The notes under the pieces are model-generated. The model saw nothing but the letters and a program-made list of their open reading frames with translations, had not been told where the DNA came from and made no database searches. Of a stretch of DNA of 7,737 nt, positions 1-6,896 are shown piece by piece (the stretch's first letter is position 1; every line of letters begins with the position of its first letter). Source of the DNA: Acidobacteriota bacterium (lineage in GTDB: Bacteria > Acidobacteriota > Polarisedimenticolia > Polarisedimenticolales > Polarisedimenticolaceae); contig WVWW01000093.1 of the NCBI GenBank assembly GCA_011773795.1, positions 1 to 7,737 on the forward strand, in the 5' to 3' direction. Made by a program: the position numbers and the translations under genes.

Positions 1-1
1 G

Positions 2-136
2 TCCGGCGGGTTGAATCAGTTCTACGACGTCCACCCCGACGGCCGGATCGTGTATTCGCGCATGACGATCGACCTCTCGCGCATCCGCGTCGCGCTCGGC
101 TGGGCTCGCGAGCTGGAGACGGCCGCCGCCAGGTAG
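2..136 (+). CDS. C-terminal fragment, probably of a kinase or other protein with a PD40/WD40-like propeller
   Basis: Frame 2 is open from the left edge to a TAG at 134-136 and encodes the last 44 residues of a protein whose start lies outside the window. The tail contains the motif FYDVHPDGRIVYSR, followed by a short amphipathic end, RVALGWARELE. This resembles the last blade of PD40/TolB-type propellers in bacterial Ser/Thr kinases, which typically read YDVSPDG near the end and finish with a segment like VVLNWFEEL. The identification rests on this short resemblance and on two complete kinases next door. The kinase domain itself is not visible, so a plain TolB-like propeller protein is the alternative. 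The gene converges on the next one with only 6 bp (137-142) between the stop codons, leaving no room for a terminator hairpin. Confidence 0.6.
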   Translation, partial: SGGLNQFYDVHPDGRIVYSRMTIDLSRIRVALGWARELETAAAR

Positions 137-142
137 CGCTGT

Positions 143-2743
143 TCAGGACCCGGTCGAACGAGACTCCGTCATCTCGAGAAAACGAGGGTCCCCTCGAACT
201 CCGGCGAGAGCCGGCCTGATGGACCAGAAGAAGATGTCGCCGAAGCCGCCGTCGATCGCGCGCTCGAGCGCGTCCAGCGCCTCCTCGCGGCGTCCCATCA
301 GCGTGTAGACCTCGGCCAGGACGTCCAGCCGGTTCGATCCCAGTCCCTCGAGCCCGATGGAGTCCAGCTGTGCCGCCGCGTCCTCGGTTCGTCCCCGCGC
401 CGCCAGCAACAGGGCCAGGTCGAGGCCGTCCTGGTCCCGATCGGAGTCGCCGGCCATCAGCGCCGGGTCCCCCAGCTGCTCGATGCGGCCGTCCAGCAGC
501 GTCTCGGCCTCCTCCGCCTGCCCCGCGTCCCGCAACGCCAGCGCCAGGCTGACCGTGTCCCAGCTGGTGTTCGGCCGCGGACGCTCCAGCAGTCGACGGT
601 AGATCGGCACGGACTCGGAGGCCGCGCCGCGACGCAACAGCAGGTGCGCGAGGTTCGGCAGCGCGAACGCATGGTTCGGCTCCAGCTCGAGCACTTTCCG
701 CATGCCCGTTTCCGCCTCGTCGAAGCGGCGCTGGCCCACGTGGGACCAGGCGAGCGTGTGCAGTGCGTCAACCGATTCGGGGTACATCTCGACGACCTTC
801 CGGATCGCCGCCTCCGCGCCGACCGCGTCGTACTCGATGAACGAGAGGATCCGGGAGATGGCCCAAAGCGGGATGGACGAGCTCGGCTCGACCAAGTGCG
901 CGGCCTCGAACGCCTCACGCGCCTCGCGGTTGCGTCCGAGCCGCCACAAGATCTGTCCCTTGTTGTTGAGCGCGGGGAACGAGTCGGGGTAGAGATCGAG
1001 GATGACCTCGTAATCCGCCAGCGCGCCCTCCGGATCGCCCTCGACGAAGTTCTTGTTGACCGCGCCGATCAGGAGCCGCTCCATCTCCGTGACGCCGTCG
1101 GTCAGCTCCAGCGCCTTGCGCAGAAGCTCCTTCCCCTCGTCCGGTTCGTTCAGGAACTGGACCTTGAGCAAGCCCAGCGAACCGTAGGCCGTCATGAACT
1201 CCGGGTCGTGTTCGATGGCGCGCTCGAACAGGGGGGCCGCCTCGCCGTATTTCCCCTCGTTCCACTTGAGCTGCGCGAGTGTGAGGCTCTCCATCGCTTC
1301 CCACGACGAGGTCGTGTGCTCGGAGACCGGAAGATCGCTCTGCTCGATCGAGCCGAGTGACTCGCCGAGCGCCTTCCTCAGCTGACGCGCCAGGTCGTCG
1401 ACCGCCTCCAGCAGAACGGCTTCTTTCCCCTCGACGACGACGCGTAACGTCTCGACGTGGCGGCCTCTTATCGGATCGACCAGCGTCGCCTGGACCTCGT
1501 ACGCATCGCCGACCGACAGGATGCGCGGCACCACCAAGGCCCGCACCCCGGCGAAACGGCAGACGTCGCGTCCGAGCTCCTCGTCAATGACGGCATCGGC
1601 CGGTTGGCGCATGCGCTTCAGCGTCTCCGCGACGAGCGAGCGATCGTAGACGCGCGCGTAGCGCGACTGCTCGACATCCTGAGTGATGGCCGCCGTCAAC
1701 GCGAGATCGAACACCTCTTCACCCGTGCGGTTGTCCACGTCGGCGATCAGCAACTTGTCTTTCTCCGCAAACGCGAGCGTCGGGCGCGAAGAGAGCCACG
1801 TCACCGCGGCAATCAAGGCCACGACAACGACCGCCGCGGCCCACCAGGCGTTTCTGTGGACGGGTTGCTTGCGGGCCTGGCGCAGCGCGGCCGCCAACTC
1901 CTCGCCGGACTGGAATCTCTCGTCCGCCGACTTGCGCAAGGAGCGGTCGATCACTTCGCCGAAACGCCGGTCGATCGAGGGGTTGCGTTCCCGCACCGGG
2001 CGGTGTTCCTCGACCTTGATCCGCCGCAGCGTCTCCGGGATCGATTCTCCCGTGAACGCGGCCTCCCCGGTGACCAGCTCGTAGAGCACGAGTCCGGCGG
2101 AGAAGATGTCCGTTCGCGCATCGACCTCTTCGCCGGCGGCCTGTTCCGGGGACATGTAGCGTGGTGTCCCGACCAGAGCCCCGACCCGGGTCACGCCGTC
2201 GTCGACGGTTTCGGCTTCGTCGCCCGGGACCCACCCGCCACCGGGACCGGCGGGTTCGAGGGGCGTGGATTGCTCCGTTCGTGCGAGGCCGAAATCGAGG
2301 ATCTTCACCCGTCCGTCGGCGGTCACCATCACGTTGTCGGGCTTGATGTCCCGGTGAACGACGCCGACGCGGTGAGCCGCCGCCAGGGCGTCGGCAAGCT
2401 GGACGCCGATGTCGATGCACTCCTTGGTGGTCAGATCGCCGCGCTCGATGCGTTCCGTCAGGGTCTCGCCGTCGACCTTCTCGTAGACACAGTAGACGCG
2501 TCCCTCGGATGTCTCGTCGGCCTCGTACAGGGTGGCGATCCCGGGATGATTGAGCGAGGCGACGGTATGGAACTCGCGGATGAACCGCTCGCGGGCATGG
2601 CGGTCCGCTCCGCGGTCGTCGCGGATCAGCTTGAGCGCGACCTCGCGCCGCAGCCGCGTGTCGCGCGCACGCCAGACGACGCCCATCGCCCCCGAGCCGA
2701 GCTGCTCGAGCAGCTCGAACCGGCCGATCCGTTCCTCACTCAC
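143..2743 (-). CDS. Membrane-anchored eukaryote-like Ser/Thr protein kinase with TolB-N-like domain and TPR repeats
   Basis: This 866-residue protein should phosphorylate Ser/Thr on unknown targets at the inner face of the membrane. The kinase domain is about residues 8-290: Gly-rich loop GSGAMG (17-22), Lys38, alpha-C Glu57, catalytic loop HRDIKPDN (130-137), DFG (150-152) and SPE (198-200). All key residues are present and it is an RD kinase. The activation segment carries a Gly/Pro/acidic insertion (about 157-188). A hydrophobic helix at 300-317, preceded by basic residues, is a single transmembrane segment with the kinase inside. Residues 330-465 look like the TolB-N/FlgO-like domain seen in such kinases, and 484-860 hold about seven or eight TPR units, both expected outside the cytoplasm. 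The start is GTG at 2743: an in-frame TGA lies at 2759-2761, and the next Met (20) is inside the Gly loop. No Shine-Dalgarno is visible. The partner or ligand is unknown. Confidence 0.93.
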   Translation of the reverse strand: MSEERIGRFELLEQLGSGAMGVVWRARDTRLRREVALKLIRDDRGADRHARERFIREFHTVASLNHPGIATLYEADETSEGRVYCVYEKVDGETLTERIERGDLTTKECIDIGVQLADALAAAHRVGVVHRDIKPDNVMVTADGRVKILDFGLARTEQSTPLEPAGPGGGWVPGDEAETVDDGVTRVGALVGTPRYMSPEQAAGEEVDARTDIFSAGLVLYELVTGEAAFTGESIPETLRRIKVEEHRPVRERNPSIDRRFGEVIDRSLRKSADERFQSGEELAAALRQARKQPVHRNAWWAAAVVVVALIAAVTWLSSRPTLAFAEKDKLLIADVDNRTGEEVFDLALTAAITQDVEQSRYARVYDRSLVAETLKRMRQPADAVIDEELGRDVCRFAGVRALVVPRILSVGDAYEVQATLVDPIRGRHVETLRVVVEGKEAVLLEAVDDLARQLRKALGESLGSIEQSDLPVSEHTTSSWEAMESLTLAQLKWNEGKYGEAAPLFERAIEHDPEFMTAYGSLGLLKVQFLNEPDEGKELLRKALELTDGVTEMERLLIGAVNKNFVEGDPEGALADYEVILDLYPDSFPALNNKGQILWRLGRNREAREAFEAAHLVEPSSSIPLWAISRILSFIEYDAVGAEAAIRKVVEMYPESVDALHTLAWSHVGQRRFDEAETGMRKVLELEPNHAFALPNLAHLLLRRGAASESVPIYRRLLERPRPNTSWDTVSLALALRDAGQAEEAETLLDGRIEQLGDPALMAGDSDRDQDGLDLALLLAARGRTEDAAAQLDSIGLEGLGSNRLDVLAEVYTLMGRREEALDALERAIDGGFGDIFFWSIRPALAGVRGDPRFLEMTESRSTGS
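1793..1846 (-). other. Transmembrane helix segment of the 866-residue kinase
   Basis: Residues 300-317 form an uninterrupted run of Trp, Ala, Val, Leu and Ile, flanked on the N side by Arg/Lys/His (about 287-297) and on the C side by SSRP. By the positive-inside rule the kinase domain faces the cytoplasm and the TolB-N-like and TPR parts face the periplasm or outside. This is the only convincing hydrophobic helix in the protein. Confidence 0.88.
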
Positions 2744-2749
2744 CCACCG

Positions 2750-2755
2750 ATTGTA
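2750..2755 (-). promoter_or_regulatory. Putative -10 element placed for a leaderless transcript
   Basis: On the minus strand this reads TACAAT, five of six matches to TATAAT. Six bases separate it from the GTG start at 2743, so transcription would begin at or next to the start codon. No good -35 hexamer is seen 16-18 bp upstream, where the best is a poor TGTCTA-like word. The lack of a Shine-Dalgarno in front of the GTG fits a leaderless mRNA. Confidence 0.4.
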
Positions 2756-2927
2756 GCGTCAGAACCACACGGTTAGACACCCGAACCTTCCTGACCGATT
2801 CTTCCTGCCGGTGAAACTACGATCCGGATCGCCCCCGCCGGATTCTTCGAACCACGTTGAAAGGGTTGCTTATCGGGTTTCCCTTACAGTGCAGCCCGAC
2901 CCACCGGCGGATAATCGAAAAGCAAGC

Positions 2928-2931
2928 GGAG
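2928..2931 (+). promoter_or_regulatory. Ribosome binding site that fixes the start of the 720-residue kinase
   Basis: GGAG at 2928-2931, within GCGGAGAAC, lies 8 nt before the ATG at 2940. This favours that ATG over an in-frame GTG at 2811, which would add 43 residues with no kinase-like character. Confidence 0.75.
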
Positions 2932-2939
2932 AACGAGCA

Positions 2940-5102
2940 ATGACGCTCGAGCCGGGTCGAGTGCTGGGTCCGTACCGCCTGATCGAGAAGATCGGTGAGG
3001 GCGGGATGGGTGTGGTGTGGAAGGCCGAGGACACGTCGCTCGAGCGCAAGGTCGCGCTGAAGGTGCTGCCCGAATCGTTCGCCGGCGATGCGCAGCGGCG
3101 TGAGCGATTCGAGCGCGAGGCCAAAGCCATCGCGGCACTGAACCACCCCAACATCGTGACGATCTTCGGCGTTCGAGAAGAGGCCGGCCACTATTTCTTC
3201 ACGATGGAGCTGATCTCCGGGGCACCGTTGAAGACGCTGATCCGGCCCGGTGGGATGTCTTTCGAAGAATTCCTACGCATCGCCGTTCCGGTCGCGGACG
3301 CCGTGGGCCGGGCGCACGAGAACGGCATCACGCACGGCGACCTCAAGCCGGGCAACGTCGTGGTCGGTGAGGACCGGGTCAAGCTTCTCGACTTCGGGCT
3401 CGCCCGGAAGGAGCGACCGAGGGTGAGCGCGGCGGCGGCGTCGGGAGACACGACCGTGACGCTGACGGACAGCGGACGCATCTCCGGTACCCTGCACTAC
3501 CTTTCTCCCGAGGTCATCCAGGGGCGGCAAGCCGATCACCTCTCGGACATCTTCTCGTTGGGAGTCACCCTTTACGAGATGGTCACCGGGCTCAGGCCGT
3601 TCCGTGGCGAAAGCACGGCCGAGGTAAGCGCGGCGATCCTGAAAGACACGCCCAGGTCGGTGCGCGAGATGCGGCCGGAGATTCCGCGTCAGCTCGAGCG
3701 GGTGATTACCGCCTGTCTGCAAAAGGATCCGGAACAACGGTTGCAGTCCGCGCTGGACATGCGAAACGAGTTGAGGGCACTCGAACGCGTCGCCGTCGCG
3801 GGAACGCCGGATCGCGCACCCTCCATCGCCGTGCTGCCGTTCGCGGACATGAGTCCGGACAAGGACCAGGACTACTTCTGCGACGGCATTGCCGAGGAGA
3901 TCATCAACTCGATCAGCCGCATCGAGCATCTACGCGTGGCCTCGCGAACCTCGTCTTTCCAGTTCAAGGACGCCGCGCTCGACAGCCGCGAGATCGGGGA
4001 TCGTCTCGGTGTGGGACGACTGCTCGAGGGCAGCGTACGCAAGGCCGGAGAGCGCCTGCGGATCTCCGTCCAACTGGTCAACGTGGTCGACGGCCTGCAA
4101 CTGTGGTCGCAGCAGTACGATCGCGACCTCCGTGATGTGTTCGTCATCCAGGACGAAATCTCGGCGAGCATCGTCGACGCGCTGGAGCTGAGACTGAGCC
4201 CGCGTGAGCGGCGCGCGATCAAGCAGGTGGCGACCGCCGACGTCCGGGCCTACGACTACTACTTGCGTGGCCGGCGGGCGTACTACTACCAGTACGGTTG
4301 GAAGGGCGTCGAACTGGCGCTGCACATGTTCTCGAAGGCGATCGAGATCGATCCGAACTACGCCATCGCTTATGCGGGTATCGCCGACTGCCGATCCTTC
4401 CTTTACATGAATGCCGAGCGTTCGGACGAGAACCTCGAGGGGGCCATGGCGGCCAGCGACAAGGCGCTGGAGCTGGATCCCGATCTGGCGGAGGCGCACA
4501 ACGCGCGCGGTCAGGTGATGTTCATGTGCGAGCGATACGACGAAGCTCAACAGGCCCTCGAACGCGCGATCGAGCTCAACCCCAGGCTCTTCGATGCTCA
4601 ACTGGCGTACGCGCGGACGTACTTCGCTTCGGGGCGTCCCGAAAAGGCCGCACAATCGTACGAGCGAGCCATGGAGCTTCAACCCGACGACTACCAGACG
4701 CACCTGCTGTTGGGGTTCGTTTACTCGAAGCTGGGCCGGACCGCCGATGCGCAGGCGGTTCGCCGACGAGGTGTCCGTCTTGTCGAGGAGCGTCTGGAGT
4801 TCGACCCCAACGATGTGCGTGCCCTGTACCTCGGCGCGAACGCTCTCGTCTCGCTCGGCGAGTTCGAGCGAGGGCTGGAATGGACGTGCCGCGCGTTGAC
4901 GATCGAGCCGCGCGAGCCGATGCTGCTCTACAACGCCGCCTGCATCTACTGCATCGCCGGGCGATTCGACGAGGCGATCGAGTTTCTCGAACGGGCGGTT
5001 CGCCACGGCTTTTCCAACCGCGACTGGATGCGCAACGATGTCGACCTGGATCCCCTGCACGATTCTCCTCGGTTCAGTGCGCTGGTGGAGTCGATAGGGT
5101 AG
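2940..5102 (+). CDS. Eukaryote-like Ser/Thr protein kinase (non-RD) with TolB-N-like domain and TPR repeats, no membrane helix
   Basis: From the ATG at 2940 the protein has 720 residues. The kinase domain (about 12-280) shows GEGGMG (19-24), Lys41, alpha-C Glu60, a catalytic loop of H132-G133-D134 with Lys136 and Asn139, DFG (151-153) and SPE (189-191). The catalytic Asp, Lys and Asn are kept, so activity is expected. The HRD arginine is Gly, which makes it a non-RD kinase that may not need activation-loop phosphorylation. Residues 294-418 match the TolB-N-like domain (IAVLPF, then DYFCDGIAEEI and a LLEGSVRK segment), and about seven TPR units follow (438-692), usually a protein-binding platform. 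No transmembrane helix is seen between kinase and TolB-N-like domain, so the whole protein is probably cytoplasmic. It is divergent from the 866-residue kinase and is followed after 13 nt by an acyltransferase gene, probably in one operon. Its substrate is unknown. Confidence 0.93.
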   Translation: MTLEPGRVLGPYRLIEKIGEGGMGVVWKAEDTSLERKVALKVLPESFAGDAQRRERFEREAKAIAALNHPNIVTIFGVREEAGHYFFTMELISGAPLKTLIRPGGMSFEEFLRIAVPVADAVGRAHENGITHGDLKPGNVVVGEDRVKLLDFGLARKERPRVSAAAASGDTTVTLTDSGRISGTLHYLSPEVIQGRQADHLSDIFSLGVTLYEMVTGLRPFRGESTAEVSAAILKDTPRSVREMRPEIPRQLERVITACLQKDPEQRLQSALDMRNELRALERVAVAGTPDRAPSIAVLPFADMSPDKDQDYFCDGIAEEIINSISRIEHLRVASRTSSFQFKDAALDSREIGDRLGVGRLLEGSVRKAGERLRISVQLVNVVDGLQLWSQQYDRDLRDVFVIQDEISASIVDALELRLSPRERRAIKQVATADVRAYDYYLRGRRAYYYQYGWKGVELALHMFSKAIEIDPNYAIAYAGIADCRSFLYMNAERSDENLEGAMAASDKALELDPDLAEAHNARGQVMFMCERYDEAQQALERAIELNPRLFDAQLAYARTYFASGRPEKAAQSYERAMELQPDDYQTHLLLGFVYSKLGRTADAQAVRRRGVRLVEERLEFDPNDVRALYLGANALVSLGEFERGLEWTCRALTIEPREPMLLYNAACIYCIAGRFDEAIEFLERAVRHGFSNRDWMRNDVDLDPLHDSPRFSALVESIG

Positions 5103-5115
5103 GCTGCCACCCGCC

Positions 5116-6456
5116 ATGGCCGAACCATCCCCCCGACGGGGTGCGTGGAATCGAGCGCTCGAGCTCGCCGACGCGACACCGGAATCCCGCAACCGCTACG
5201 TCGATCTGCTGCGCGCGGTTTCCATCGGTGCGGTCGTCTGCGGCCACTGGATGATCGCGGCCCCGTGGATGGACGACGGCCGGCTGCGCTTCGACCACGT
5301 CCTGGCCATCCAGCCCTGGACGCAGTGGTTGACCTGGCTGTTCCAGGTGATGCCGGTCTTTTTCATGGTCGGCGGGTATTCCAACGCCGTGTCGTGGGAC
5401 TCGGCGCAACGCGCGGGACGATCCTACGGGGCCTGGATCGGCGCGCGGATGCGCCGGTTATTCGGCCCGGTCGTTCCGTTGCTGGTCGCGTGGGGGTTGC
5501 TCGGCCTGGCGGCGCGGTGGGTGGGGGTGCCACCGGAAGCGATCCGTACCGGCTCGCAGGTTTCCGTCGTTCCGCTGTGGTTCCTGGCGGTCTACGTCCT
5601 GGTGGCGCTGTTCACGCCGCTGTCGCGCGCGGCGTGGAACCGTTTCGGGGTCGGCTCCTTCTGGTGCCTCGCGGCGGCGGCGGTGTTCGTCGATTACCTG
5701 CGGTTCGGCCTCGAGATCCAGGGTCTTCCGTGGATCAACTACCTGCTCGTCTGGTCCGCCGTGCACCAGCTCGGGTACCTGTGGCGCGACGGACGGTTCG
5801 ACGGCCCGTCCCGTTCGCTGACCTGGGCGCTCGGCGGCGCGGCGCTGATGGCGTTCCTGGTGCTGGTGGCCGGCTACCCGCGCAGCATGGTCGGTGTGCC
5901 GGGCGAGGAGGTCTCCAACACCTTGCCGCCGTCGATCGCGATGCTGGGGCTCGGGTTGACTCAGGCGGGGCTCCTGCTCGCGCTCCAGGGTCCCGCTCGG
6001 AGGCTGCTCTCCGGCCGACGCGCCTGGGCGGCGACGATTGTCGTCAACGCCAACATCATGTCGATCTACCTTTGGCATTCCACGGCGATGGTGCTGTGGA
6101 TCGGGCTGTCCTGGCTGCTCGGGGGAGTCGGTCTGTCGTGGGACCCGGGCAGCGGGGCGTGGTGGGCCGCCCGTCCGCCGTGGATGTTGCTCTACGGCCT
6201 GCTCCTGATCGCCCTGCTGGCGATCTTCGGACGCTTCGAACGGCTGCCGATGCCCGACCGGCCGCTGGCCATGTGGCGGACCGTGCTCGGTGCGGTGCTG
6301 CTGTGCGTCGGTCTGGGGAGACTGGCGATCACCGGGATTGCGGGTCCCGGGTCTTTTGCCGTTCGATCGGGAGCGCTGTTCGTGGCGCTGGCGGGAGCGC
6401 TCGTGGTCGGGGCGGTGCCGTTCAGGCGCCGTTCGAGTGACCGTGAAAGAACCTAG
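5116..6456 (+). CDS. AT3-family (OafA-like) integral membrane acyltransferase
   Basis: A 446-residue, strongly hydrophobic protein with around ten membrane helices. Acyltransferase-3 proteins move acyl groups, often acetyl, from a cytoplasmic donor to sugars, lipids or antibiotics, commonly at the cell envelope. The family signature is visible: the first helix has R33-X10-H44 (context RYVDLLRA...GHW), and an RMRR motif at 111-114 matches the RXXR of the second conserved site. FQVMPVFFMVGGYSN (76-90) is typical of a bacterial subgroup well represented in Actinobacteria. There is no fused SGNH or other soluble domain. ATG at 5116 is the first start after the kinase stop and keeps a plausible soluble N-terminus of about 27 residues. 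Its Shine-Dalgarno is poor, so translational coupling to the kinase is likely. The end overlaps the convergent hydratase gene by 4 bases. The acceptor cannot be told from the sequence. Confidence 0.9.
   Translation: MAEPSPRRGAWNRALELADATPESRNRYVDLLRAVSIGAVVCGHWMIAAPWMDDGRLRFDHVLAIQPWTQWLTWLFQVMPVFFMVGGYSNAVSWDSAQRAGRSYGAWIGARMRRLFGPVVPLLVAWGLLGLAARWVGVPPEAIRTGSQVSVVPLWFLAVYVLVALFTPLSRAAWNRFGVGSFWCLAAAAVFVDYLRFGLEIQGLPWINYLLVWSAVHQLGYLWRDGRFDGPSRSLTWALGGAALMAFLVLVAGYPRSMVGVPGEEVSNTLPPSIAMLGLGLTQAGLLLALQGPARRLLSGRRAWAATIVVNANIMSIYLWHSTAMVLWIGLSWLLGGVGLSWDPGSGAWWAARPPWMLLYGLLLIALLAIFGRFERLPMPDRPLAMWRTVLGAVLLCVGLGRLAITGIAGPGSFAVRSGALFVALAGALVVGAVPFRRRSSDRERT
6453..6456. other. Convergent stop-codon overlap CTAG
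   Basis: The TAG of the acyltransferase (6454-6456) and the TAG of the hydratase (6453-6455 on the minus strand) share the palindrome CTAG. No intergenic space or hairpin terminator exists between the two genes, so any transcription stop must lie inside a coding region. Confidence 0.95.
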
Positions 6457-6896
6457 GTCGCGATCGGCATCGTGTAGCAGACCGCATCGCCGTCGAGGAC
6501 GACCGTTCCGTCGTCGCGCGTCACGGTGGTGCGTAGCTTCGTGATCGGCTTGTCCTCCCGGACCTCGAGCACCTCGGCGCCGCCGGTGATCGTGTCCCCG
6601 GGACGGACCGGCGCCTTGAAGCTCCAATTGGCCTGCAGGAAGACGGTGCCCGGGCCGGGCATATCCTCGGCGACGAGGGCGTTGAGGATGGCGCTCGTCA
6701 CGCCGCCTTGGACGACGATCCGGCCGAACGAGGTGGCCTTGGCGACCTCCTCGTCGTAATGCAGCGGATTGCGGTCTCCGCTGATCTCGGTGAATCTCTC
6801 GATGTCGGTGGCTTCGATCTTCCTGCTTCGCTCGGCTCTCTGGCCGACGCGGGGCATGCCGCCCGGCCATACCGCGGTCCGCTCCTGCTCGCTCAT
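6453..6896 (-). CDS. MaoC-like hot-dog dehydratase/hydratase
   Basis: A 147-residue protein of the size of single-domain MaoC/(R)-specific enoyl-CoA hydratases, which add water to trans-2-enoyl-CoA or run the reverse dehydration. The hydratase-2 signature is present: ISGDRNPLHYDEE at 38-50, with Asp41 and His46 spaced as the catalytic Asp and His of PhaJ-type enzymes, followed by ATSFGRIVVQGG (54-65). The usual HG of many family members is QGG here. Further conserved blocks are DMPGPGTVFLQANWSFKAPV (78-97) and VRPGDTI (97-103). The start is ATG at 6896, with GAGG 7 nt upstream. A longer reading to 7073 would run across the divergent oxidoreductase start and adds an unrelated sequence. The gene is divergent from a FAD oxidoreductase, and a shared acyl-CoA or polyketide-like pathway is possible but not shown. 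The substrate is unknown. Confidence 0.88.
   Translation of the reverse strand: MSEQERTAVWPGGMPRVGQRAERSRKIEATDIERFTEISGDRNPLHYDEEVAKATSFGRIVVQGGVTSAILNALVAEDMPGPGTVFLQANWSFKAPVRPGDTITGGAEVLEVREDKPITKLRTTVTRDDGTVVLDGDAVCYTMPIAT

Larger units (their letters stand above)
2744..2939. promoter_or_regulatory. Divergent promoter region between the two kinase genes
   Basis: This 196-bp stretch separates two divergent starts and must hold both promoters. For the minus-strand kinase there is a TACAAT -10-like hexamer at 2750-2755. For the plus-strand kinase there is TTGAAA (2857-2862) and TACAGT (2885-2890), but their 22-bp spacing is too long for a classic sigma-70 promoter, so this assignment is weak. 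A perfect 10-bp palindrome, GATCCGGATC, lies at 2821-2830 near the middle. The words CGAACC and GATTCTTC each occur twice, possibly by chance. I see no coding potential beyond an unlikely N-terminal extension of the plus-strand kinase. Confidence 0.6.

Noticed and set aside
137..142. Terminator between the left-edge gene and the membrane kinase
   Set aside because: Only 6 bp separate the stops, and no stem-loop followed by a T run is present on either strand.
1457..2776. 439-codon open frame on the plus strand opposite the membrane kinase
   Set aside because: It is the antisense shadow of a gene with clear kinase motifs. GC-rich codon use keeps the opposite frame open, and the translation has no recognisable domain.
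2857..2890. TTGAAA and TACAGT as a sigma-70 promoter for the second kinase
   Set aside because: The spacing is 22 bp, outside the usual 16-19. I kept the words only as a note on the intergenic region.
2811..2939. N-terminal extension of the second kinase from the GTG at 2811
   Set aside because: The extra 43 residues have no kinase character, and the ATG at 2940 has a well-spaced GGAG. The kinase fold starts shortly after that Met.
3930..5192. 420-codon open frame on the minus strand opposite the second kinase
   Set aside because: It mirrors the TolB-N-like and TPR coding region, is rich in Arg, Val, Leu and Gln as shadows often are, and has no motif.
5458..6870. 470-codon minus-strand frame and a 431-codon plus-strand frame (5145-6440) over the acyltransferase
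   Set aside because: Both are very Arg/Pro/Gly-rich and overlap a gene with clear AT3 motifs, and the minus-strand one also overlaps the hydratase out of frame.
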